From contig NC_050474.1 of NCBI RefSeq assembly GCF_013373865.1, positions 13,207,045 through 13,271,044 on the forward strand: a stretch of DNA of 64,000 nucleotides. The letters are read 5' to 3'. The notes below the pieces were generated by a model. That model saw only the letters and a program-made list of their open reading frames with translations, was not told the origin of the DNA and did no database searches. The position numbers were made by a program, and so were the translations under genes. Within the stretch, counting starts at the first letter, position 1, and every line of letters begins with the position of its first letter. This DNA is from Monomorium pharaonis (lineage: Eukaryota > Arthropoda > Insecta > Hymenoptera > Formicidae). Positions 56,093-64,000 of this stretch are shown here, piece by piece.

Positions 56093-56564
56093 ATTCTTAA
56101 CGACTAAAACTATTAAAGAGAAAAAGAATTCTTATATTTTTGAGTCGCTGAATTTGATTCTAACATTCGATTTATCCCATGAGATTCAACATTCAAGAAA
56201 TGTTTTTTTTGTGACAACGTATGTTTGGGAATATACCGCCTTAGTTTATACACTTTGTAAATATGATGACTGATTTCTGTTGAATGTCTAATCTCATGGG
56301 GTAAATGTAATGTAAGAATCAAATTCAGCAACCCAAAAATATAAGAATACTCTTTCACCTTAATAGTTTCAAACGTCAAGATTATAGTTTGAACCAAAAA
56401 TTGTCACTTTAGCGGTTATTTTTTGAGATTAGTAAAGAACCCTAACTTGATGGGTCAAAACAAGTTTCAAATTCGGCGACCCCAAAAACATAAGGATATA
56501 ATGGTCTAGTCCGCCGGACACACAACTTTTACTGTGTGCCTATGTAATCAAAGATATATTAATT

Positions 56565-56803
56565 ACCCAGATAACCAAACCTGCAAAAGCAGAATCCCAC
56601 AGCAAATCTATAGCCTGTGTCCGCATTAAGCTCGTGTTCTGTATACAGAGACTGCATTCGACAGATCTGCTGCTTTTCTGCCGCCAATATGCTGTCAGAT
56701 TTTGTCCAGCAGATTCTGTCTACAAAATACAAGCTTAATGCGGACACAGTAGGCTATGGATCTGCTGTATGGGATTCTGCTTTTGCAGATTTGGTTATTG
56801 GGT
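56565..56803. mobile_element. Hairpin MITE, 239 bp
   Basis: ACCCAGATAACCAAACCTGC, then AAAAGCAGAATCCCA, is repeated inverted at the right end; the arms pair for at least 65 bp, including GTGTCCGCATTAAGCT. Noncoding. Confidence 0.8.
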
Positions 56804-57211
56804 AATAGATTCTGAATATCAAAAACACTGTAATAATAGCTTTATTAATAATTTGCATAAAATGTTATACTGTAAAATGTTATTCTGTTAAAACAGAAGT
56901 TAGCACGAACGGGCTATGGCTTAATATTTATATGTTACTATAATGTAACTATCCTTGTTTTTCAAATCGACAACAGTTTACACTGCCTCTATTGGTAATG
57001 CGTAATCCAACAGTATTTGGTCTAAGAAAATGATGTTCACATCGTTGGGAACACAGCAATGGTCGTAGACTGTATAATACAGAATTTCAACTATTTTACA
57101 TAGAAGGTTAAAAAAAAAGATTGTCCCTTCAGATAGCAGTCTTTTTTCCTTGCGTTCTGTATATTCTATGACATAAGCCATAGCACAGTCCATTGATTTG
57201 AGGTACCATTT
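56804..57211. other. No gene seen
   Basis: AT-rich, no element ends noted. The right side runs into the palindromic module cluster. Confidence 0.3.
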
Positions 57212-57960
57212 GGGCCAAAGCACAAAACATGGCGTAATGATTAAGACAGTCGTAGTCGTAGACGTAGACAACGCACAAGCTTGTCGTACTACGACTGTCT
57301 TAATCATTACGCCATGTTTTGTGTTTTGGCCCCTTTAAGTATATATACATGGAGGAGGAATTGCTTTGTTTCATGTAGACCGAAAGTGTGTCCAAGACTT
57401 TGAGTATATATACATGGAGGAGGAATGCCAGCACTGAAAGTGTGTCCAAGATCTCTCTCCAAGAAGAGAGAGAAAGGTATATCATGATACCTGCTCTCTC
57501 TGCGCATGCGTCAAACGCTATATGTACAATGGCTGGCATTGTATGTTTTACACACACATACAATCCGTAAATAAGTACAAAAGTGCACAAGAAGTGTTGA
57601 AACTGCGGTGCAGATAATGATATTAACGCATGCGCAGAGAAAGCGAGTATCATGATATACCTTTCTCTCTCGCACAGATCTTGGACACACTTTCGGTCTA
57701 CATGAAACCATAGCAATTCCTCCTCCATGTATATATACTCAAAGGTCCAAGATCTGTGCAAGAGAAAAAGGTATATCATGATACTTGCTCTCTCTGACGC
57801 ATGCGTCAATATCATTACCTGCACCGCAGTTTTAACACTTTTTGTGCACTTCTGTACTGCTCTGTACTTAATGTACAAATTGTATGTGGGTGAAACATAC
57901 ACAATGCCTGCGTTCGAAAATAGCTTTAGCTGGTGTTGGGAAAAAAGGTTAAGTTGGTAG
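57212..57960. repeat. Clustered palindromic modules
   Basis: The first 120 bp (57212-57332) form a near-perfect palindrome with arms from GGGCCAAAGCACAAAACATG to TAAGACAGTCGTAGT. After it, three modules recur in both orientations: GTATATATACATGGAGGAGG (57340, 57399, inverted at 57717), AGTGTGTCCAAGA (several) and GGTATATCATGATAC (57476, inverted near 57650, and 57770), plus GCATGCGTCAA. Open frames here follow from the repeats. Confidence 0.7.
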
Positions 57961-58453
57961 TATTGAGAATTCCCAACGCTGTGTTCGTTTTCTCCCAGCT
58001 GGAAATAGTTGGAGATCGATCGAATAGGTGCATTTAGTGCAAATGACAACAAAATATCTTAACAAACGATAGGGTACGCACGTGTTTTATACAACTTGTA
58101 TCTACGATTGTTGAAATTTAGCAAATTCAAGGTAATCCTTTTCCTTTGTTTAATAACACTTAAATGTAAAATAGAGTAAACGTAAAATAACATTATTAAT
58201 AAATAAAAAGCAAGAAATAAGAGGAACATTAAAATTCTCTTAATATCTTTTATTGTTATGTGTGTTTATTGTTTGTGACATAAAAAATTTAACAAATTAC
58301 TTGAAATAAAATATTTTCTTAATGCAAATTCATAAATTATTACTTTTCGTAAATTAACTAATCAATATAAAAAATTACTGAATATATAAATAATTATTTA
58401 ATATAATGTATTTACAGGCTCTTTCTTTTCGTATTGTTGAACAAGAAATGATC
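57961..58453. other. No gene seen
   Basis: A short stretch near 57905-58030 contains an inverted TTCCCAACGCTG-type pair. The rest is AT-rich without features. Confidence 0.3.
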
Positions 58454-59520
58454 CCCAGTGAACACAGTAATATAGTAGCAGTGTAACAGCAATGTAACCG
58501 AATATAACAGGTTACGTTACTCTAAAATTACACGTAACTTACATGTAAGTTACAATTTTCGACTCAGCAATATAACATGTTATAATTACATGTTATCTAA
58601 CCGTTACACAACAGTTACAAAGAAAAATAAAATAAAATAAAAATTTCATTTTTAAAAAATTATTTTTATCAACAGCACATACTACATTTAGAATAAATTT
58701 TTATTAATTAATTAAATTTTAATTGTTATTTTTTATTTTATTCTTACTTGCCGCCGCTAGGTTTGAACCCGGGACCTTAGGATGACAAACCTTGTACTCT
58801 ACCTGCTACGCCAATTTAACTCATCGATATGGGTACTTGTTATTGTCTACATATACCTATATGTTATAAACTGACGCAACTATATTATTTTTTATAAAAG
58901 CAATTAAATTTTGCAAAACATATTAAAAATAAATAGCATTAATTTATTTACTTATTAATTTCATGGTTAAATTTATCTTTTTCCATAACCTTAATAATTT
59001 GATGGAAATTGCGATCTATTTAGCACTAATCTTTGAAGCGTTCAAATGATTAATTAGATGGTTAACTATATAAATCATAATTCTAAGAAAAATTGAATAG
59101 TATACATTTATTATTCTGTTTTTGTTCAGCACATGATAAATTTAGATTTTGTGCATTTTTTTGTTTGCAGTAATTGTAGACAAACCGTTATTTTTGAAAA
59201 CATTATCTTTATAATAATTTTTTTTATTATCAAATAGATCTGTCATTCAGAATGTTATAATGTTGTCTGATTTCTGAGTCAACTACGACGCATCGTTCCG
59301 TAATAACATTGAAACGACCGTGTTACGTTACGATTATACAATTTTTGTTGAATAACTGTAACGCCAAAACGATGTATAACAGCTATATCACTTGCGTATA
59401 ACAAATATTACGTAACAGGTTATTTCCATGTCATATAGCACCTACATATCACAAGAATAACAATGTTAAATTACATGTAACTTCCATGTTACATTGCTGT
59501 TATAAAATCTGTTCACTAGG
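58454..59520. mobile_element. CCCAGTGAACAC TIR element, uninterrupted copy
   Basis: CCCAGTGAACACAGTAATAT at the left; CTGTTCACTAGG at the right (one mismatch). It matches 19935-20600 plus 22597-23176 in reverse orientation and shows the empty site of the solo LTR near 58855. It carries the tRNA-like segment and no transposase. Confidence 0.8.
58750..58815 (-). other. tRNA-like segment, second copy
   Basis: Minus strand: A box TGGCGTAGCAGG (58802-58813), which fits TRGCNNAGNNGG exactly, and B box GGTTCAAACC (58760-58769). No acceptor stem forms. It lies inside the TIR element. Confidence 0.6.
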
Positions 59521-59846
59521 CTTTAACTGTAAGGAAATCAACAATGTGGATTCGCTCTGTTTACGTTAATGCTAAAACTCCATGTATGCGGTGAGCTCCG
59601 GCAAACGCATGCGGTGACCAATCAGAATTCAAGCGCTTGCTGTGACTTGCTGGAACCCGACCTGCGTCTGGTTGCCGCAGACATGAAGTTTTAGCATAAG
59701 TGATGTTTACAATGAGGTTTTAAAGCCATTGCACATACTTTCTAAAGAATGCAACAGTAAGATTTTGACCAATCACGTACTTGATTCTGCCAGCTACAGT
59801 CACAGTCACCAAATCCAATGCGTCAAAACTATACTGTCACGTCTTA
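59521..59846. other. No gene seen
   Basis: Unique-looking sequence with moderate GC and a repeated CATGCGGTGA phrase near 59585 and 59610. Confidence 0.3.
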
Positions 59847-59984
59847 GGCCGGATCTACAATAGGTGTAGTAAGCCTTATGCCATAAGAAATTGACCAATT
59901 ATAATCGAATATGAGAAGAATAGTCGAATATAATTGATTAATTCCTTATGGCATAAGGCTTACTACACTATTGTAGATCCGGGC
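59847..59984. mobile_element. Hairpin MITE with TTA flanks, 138 bp
   Basis: GGCCGGATCTACAATAGGTG, then TAGTAAGCCTTATGCC, is repeated inverted to CATTGTAGATCCGGGC-type text at the right. TTA lies on both sides, consistent with a PIF/Harbinger-type insertion. Confidence 0.75.
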
Positions 59985-60467
59985 TTACAGAAATATGCAG
60001 AATGGCCCTTGAACCGTAAGATTTAAGCTGTTAGATATAAAGCTGTTAATTAAGTTATAGTTATAGTGTCTATAATGAATGTCGTAAGTTCATAGCTTTA
60101 AGCTATAACGCACTCAGCTGAACTGCCTTACTTTTTCATAATTTTTTTGTGAATGGATTACAAAAGAAAATCCAGTGTCCTTCTGCTTGTTAAATTAATG
60201 TTAATTAATAACAAATATTTAGTTTCGACTATTACTCTGCCAAATTAAAAAAAGCAATATTTAACCTGTATAGCTAGCTACACGTTTCTCCAATACTTTT
60301 CACAATTCTACTTTTAATTCTTCATCTTTATATTGTTTTAATGTTTTACTCTCCCTCACAATAAAGATTAACATTTTATCATTAATATTTTTGTTACTGA
60401 AATCCAAAATTCATTATTGCAATAAGATTTTAGCCATAAAAAATAAAATTTTGTCAATTACTTAAGG
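59985..60467. other. No gene seen
   Basis: AT-rich. GTTATAGTTATAGTG and AGCTGTTA phrases recur; no element ends identified. Confidence 0.3.
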
Positions 60468-60634
60468 ATTAGAGCTACAGACTTATGCATAGTGCATGAA
60501 CGCATAAGAGAATCAATCAATCAGAGTAGTCTATTTCCCTCCCCAGGATAGAAATAAAGACCTCTGATTAGTTAATTCTCTTATACATTATGCATTTTGT
60601 GTTATGCAAAAGTCTGTGCGGCAGCGCTATAATC
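60468..60634. mobile_element. Hairpin MITE, 167 bp
   Basis: GATTAGAGCTACAGACTTAT, then GCATAGTGCAT, pairs with the right arm ATTATGCATTTTGTG...AAAAGTCTGTGCG...CTATAATC; the centre has AATCAATCAATCAGAG and CTCTGATTAGTTAATT. Confidence 0.65.
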
Positions 60635-60912
60635 TATTCTACAGTAGCAGTACAGAGTGATAAGTAATGTAAATTGCTTATTTTGTTATTCTTGGTCTTT
60701 TTTTCACTCAATTAAATTGTCTCTTACTACTTAAATTTTGTTGCTTCAATTTTACTGTTTACATTTCTTCATATGTCATGACTCTAAAAGTTCTGTTTTT
60801 CACGTTGGACAATTACGTTAACAATGGCTGCGTTCAGCGGAGAAAGTTGCTCAGTGAGCATTTTATGCTGCGCTCCCAACAGTTTGCGGTTTCTGCTGGG
60901 CAGTAATCATGT

Positions 60913-61056
60913 AACTTTTTCCTTAGAACGGAAACGTAAAAAATGAAAAGTTTCATGTAACTATCTCTTTCTACTATTTCTATTAGTGTTAAATAGAAAA
61001 AGATAGTAACTTGAAACTTTTCACTTTTCACGTTTCCGCCGTAGGGGAAAAATTGC
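60913..61056. repeat. Inverted repeat hairpin, 144 bp
   Basis: GGAAACGTAAAAAATGAAAA, then GTTTCATGTAACTATC, pairs with GATAGTAACTTGAAACTTTTC, read as its inverted partner ending ACGTTTCCG. It abuts the hAT MITE at 61067. Confidence 0.6.
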
Positions 61057-61066
61057 ATGATCGATA

Positions 61067-61300
61067 CAGTGTTGTTAGATGAGGGACGGTTTTTCTGGCG
61101 CATGCGCGAGAATTCGCAGTATAAATCTATTATTTTATTTGATTTTATACAATCTTAACTTAAAAAAAAATTTTATATAATGTTTAAATATAGTCAAAAT
61201 ATAGAGCTCCTAAAAAACCTATATAAATCAGATTTTTATACTTAATAAAGTTGTATTTGACGCGCATGCGCGAGAAAAACTGTCTCGTCTAACAACACTG
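61067..61300. mobile_element. hAT-type MITE, 234 bp
   Basis: CAGTGTTGTTAGATGAG and CTCGTCTAACAACACTG are inverted ends extending through GCGCATGCGCGAG. Flanks GATCGATA and GATCGGTA match 7 of 8. Confidence 0.82.
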
Positions 61301-61373
61301 GATCGGTACCCTGAACTTTTAGCACTTTTAGCATAGGCAATGCCATCGTTAAGGTGGCACCGACCATAATACA

Positions 61374-61898
61374 CAGAGTTGGGTAAGTTAATATATATTA
61401 TTTTAACTAAATTAAATTTAATGGATTATAAAATTAATTCAGTTAAAAGTTACATAAATAAAAAACTAACTCAATTAAAGTTACGTTAAAATTAATTTAA
61501 CTCAAGTTAAAATAAAAGTTAATTTTGAGAAGCTTTATTTATATTAAATTAAAAACCCATGTAATATATTTAAGTTAGATTCCCAATATAATTACAGTAT
61601 TGATCATCAAATATATTTCATATTTTATTTATAAATTAAGTTATAATATTAATTAAATAAAATAAGAAAAAAAATTGTTTTAATGCAGTAATATATTTTA
61701 TAATTTTTTTTTACCCAAAAAAATCCTTAATTTAAGAAAAAAGTTAATAAGTTGATAAGTTAAAGTTTATACGTTTCAAAAATAACTAGTTAAAGTTAAA
61801 AATTAAATCATTCAAAATTAACTAAATTGAATTAAGTTATTAACTTTTTAACTTTATTATTAACTTTCAACTTCGTAACTAGTTACTACCCAATCCTG
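61374..61898. mobile_element. hAT-type element, 525 bp
   Basis: CAGAGTTGGGTAAGTTAA at the left and TTACTACCCAATCCTG at the right. Flanks ATAATACA and ATAATGCA match 7 of 8. It is homologous to 49760-50595 without the nested MITE. Confidence 0.85.
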
Positions 61899-62180
61899 AT
61901 AATGCACATTTATAATCTGTAAACAGTGCTCTTGCAATATGTTTCAAAAAGAGTGTACTTTTAGTATGATGAAAAATGGCGACCGCTCAGCAAACATGTT
62001 GGAAGAGCATAAACCGCTACATAGCGTTCAGCAAAAAATCTTACAATAGTTCCACCACTACATTCTCTGATGAATACAACCAATAAGACTTTTCCGCATT
62101 CCTTATATCAACTTCCCCACCTCTCGTTTAGAAAAATGCTTATATTCCAGCTATATATGTAATAAGACTATATTGCTAAC

Positions 62181-62309
62181 TGGGGATCTATTCTTGAAAC
62201 GACGACCTTAGATGTCGTAAACGAGGATCCTAGGTGTATGCGATATTGTATGCGATAGCATACAATATCGCATACACCTAGGATCCTCGTTTCAAGAATA
62301 GACCCCCTG
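62181..62309. repeat. Hairpin with perfect 32-bp arms
   Basis: Positions 62222-62253 and 62258-62289 are exact reverse complements separated by GATA. An outer TCTATTCTTGAAACG pair (62188 and 62289) extends the structure, with a 20-bp interruption on the left. Confidence 0.85.
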
Positions 62310-62536
62310 GGCTCGGAAGAGAGTAAAAACATTACGGTGCGACTTGACGTTTCGCGCACGCGTAAAAATCGCTCCCGCTACCGCGCGCCCCGCACGTGAC
62401 AACTAATCATGTGCCACACTTGCGCACAACGATGCAGGTACATGATTTTCACTAGAGTCTCTATACAGAGAGTCGTGCCATCTCATTCTAGTTCGACAAA
62501 ACATGGCGTCTTAAATATACAGAAGTGTCAAACAAT

Positions 62537-62906
62537 CCCAGATAGTCAAGCGAGATTAAAGCATATCGGGCAAATTAATGCACTGCATGTATGTTGTGAA
62601 CTTGCCCACAATTTGCTGTCATTGTAATTTAACGTGAAACAAAGTTAACATCAGGAGAGCAAATAACCTTCATGAGTTTATAAAATTATAAGTGCATGCA
62701 TTGAGGAATAATAAACTTGTCACATTGACAGCAATTATGCATGCATGTTGACAACTTGCCGTCAGTTTGTTGAATTCTAATGTAGAATTTTACATGATGT
62801 CAGAACAACACAGTTTGAGGAAACACCTTGGCTTTAGTTTGATAAAATTAATAGGGAATAAGTGACAGCAAAATAACAACATGTTGCCTTTATTTTGCTA
62901 TCTGGG
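62537..62906. mobile_element. CCCAGATAG MITE, copy 2 (370 bp)
   Basis: CCCAGATAGTCAAGCGAG at the left and TTTGCTATCTGGG at the right. A near-identical copy of 54125-54495; it keeps the GGG terminus lost there. Confidence 0.82.
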
Positions 62907-63385
62907 TTGTAATACGCTCGGAACCTGCTGTAATTTATTTAACAAAATTATGAAACGCTATTATATTTCATTTCGAATAAAAATTGATTGTAAGAAAGGG
63001 CGCTTAAATACTAAAATGTATAATAGTAAGACTATGGCGATGCATTCATTTATTAAATAATAATCTATATTTAATAAATTTGTGTTATTTATATTTTTCT
63101 ATCAATAAAACGATTAACAACAAGTTTGTTTCCTTATTGTTATATTTCTACCAGTTGAATTATACCGCAAGTATGGTATAAATCCGAGACATCCTATTGG
63201 TGACGCCATGTTTTGTCGAGACCAATCAAGACAATAACCGAGATGGCACAACTCTCTGTATAGGGACTCTAATTTTCACTACGTCTATCTTTCTTTGATT
63301 TCACCTACTTCTCCTATGGGATAAGTCCGACGTTAGCAATATAGTCTTATTACATATATAATTCCAGCCATAGACTTACTAGAAT

Positions 63386-63832
63386 CTAATAAGTCTATGA
63401 TTCCAGCCTGATATTTCTATATCCATGATAACACTGCAGCATTGAATAGAAAATAAGTAGAGTGATGGTCGTTTTTGCGTTCTATTCTTCTCACTTTTAT
63501 TGATCACTTTTATAAACTGCTGGCTCAGTCCCGTACTATACACGCGGACAGGAATGCTTGGCCATATGAAATTAGCCTCACGTTATCTATTGCTGGCAGC
63601 AGCACGAATAGTAAGACGGTGTGATAGAGATTATTCGTCTGCTTCGAGCTGAATCTTTCATTGAACAGAATGTATAATTTTTTTGCATCAACTTTATTTC
63701 GACTTTCCGCACATCTTCCATGCATGTATTTTGTATCCTTAGTTCTATTAACTTTTTTATTAACTTTTCAATAAACAATGACCGTTTTCCAGCTAGAACA
63801 CACTAACGTTACATTGGCTGCTTTCCTTTTAG
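63386..63832. other. No gene seen
   Basis: No supported gene. An AGACTTACTAGAATCTAATAAGTCT hairpin lies just before, at about 63373-63400, and the remainder is unique-looking. Confidence 0.3.
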
Positions 63833-63931
63833 GGCTGCGTTTCGATATTCACTGCCAGTACTGAAAATCTATAGTTTACGTCACATACACTGTAGAATTT
63901 CAGTACTGGCAGTGAATATCGGAACGCAGCC
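63833..63931. mobile_element. Hairpin MITE, 99 bp
   Basis: GGCTGCGTTTCGATATTCAC, then TGCCAGTACTGAAA, pairs with TTTCAGTACTGGCAGTGAAT, then ATCGGAACGCAGCC; the loop is about 30 bp. Confidence 0.8.
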
Positions 63932-64000
63932 TAAGAGACACAAGCGACACTTTTAACACAAATCGACACACGTTGCTTTCCATTTAGAATTTTAAACAAA

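Larger units (their letters stand above)
54667..56545. mobile_element. TIR element with long inverted arms, 1.88 kb
   Basis: ACACAGGCACATAAAAAAAT, then AAAGTTGTGTGTCC, at the left is inverted at the right (GGACACACAACTTTT, then ACTGTGTGCCTATGT). The arms continue about 140 bp through GTCCGTCTTGACTC/ATGGGTCAAAAC text. It contains a hairpin MITE (54818-54954) and a hAT element (54996-56092). Confidence 0.7.
62140..63385. mobile_element. Composite inverted-repeat element
   Basis: Three concentric inverted pairs are present: CTATATATGTAATAAGACTA at 62151 versus its complement at 63340-63362; CTCTATACAGAGAGTCGTGC at 62459 versus its complement ending 63271; and the GACAAAACATGGCGTC core at 62500 versus 63208-63223. 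A CCCAGATAG MITE (62537-62906) sits in the centre and a hairpin (62181-62309) in the left arm. No coding sequence. Confidence 0.6.

Noticed and set aside
57300..58052. 250-codon minus-strand frame
   Set aside because: It runs through inverted repeat modules and has no domain; repeated peptide phrases mirror the DNA repeats.

Overview
This is an insect nuclear genome window. It looks hymenopteran and probably an ant, judging by the mobile-element content, an AT-rich background with GC-rich and CpG-rich inserts, and an insect-type hnRNP exon. The species assignment is inference. No bacterial operon structure is present. Almost everything is transposable-element sequence, often nested several layers deep, with very few cellular coding exons.

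Layout. (1) 1-3.4 kb: two divergently transcribed genes that I cannot name. On the minus strand is a five-exon gene (26-1170) with canonical splice sites, matching phases and an acidic C-terminus. On the plus strand is a frame-broken gene (2581-3408). Each has a TATA-like box, and together they may be an old integrated viral or selfish cassette. (2) 5.74-17.5 kb: a TIR element with identical 40-bp ends that was split by an 11.2-kb Helitron (6011-17231). The Helitron has a degenerate Rep half and a nearly open PIF1-type helicase half. A second copy of the host TIR element at 23.3 kb still shows the empty insertion site, so both Helitron ends are fixed from inside the window. (3) 17.5-18.7 kb: the 3' end of a Ty3/gypsy element (integrase tail, polypurine tract, LTR). 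(4) 18.9-25.1 kb: foldback elements. A TIR element here contains a second TIR element with a tRNA-like segment, which in turn contains a 2-kb solo LTR with a 4-bp target duplication. (5) 23.6-28.8 kb: a 5' truncated, frame-broken LINE (minus strand) lying between 280-bp inverted repeats. (6) 29.1-37.9 kb: a degenerate gene with a SWIM zinc finger and a YqaJ-type nuclease domain (minus strand), cut in two by a complete BEL/Pao retrotransposon (30152-37510, TSD GTACA) that has an intact polyprotein frame. (7) 38.1-40.9 kb: a degenerate tandem repeat carrying a TIR element full of ACACTCAA-like motifs, then sparse sequence. (8) 40.9-44.0 kb: the last coding exon (43755-44002, minus strand) and probable long 3' UTR of an hnRNP-type RNA-binding protein, likely the SYNCRIP/hnRNP Q-R family. 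(9) 44.0-64 kb: probably intron of that gene or intergenic DNA, packed with short DNA transposons. These include five hAT-type elements (three with 8-bp TSDs that match fully or 7 of 8, plus one that still holds a transposase C-terminus), 5S rRNA-like repeats, a second tRNA-bearing TIR element, two closely similar 370-bp elements and many hairpin elements.

Functionally the only cellular gene I would defend is the hnRNP exon. The rest is a record of mobile-element insertion, and the target-site duplications and empty sites in the window allow much of the order of events to be read directly.
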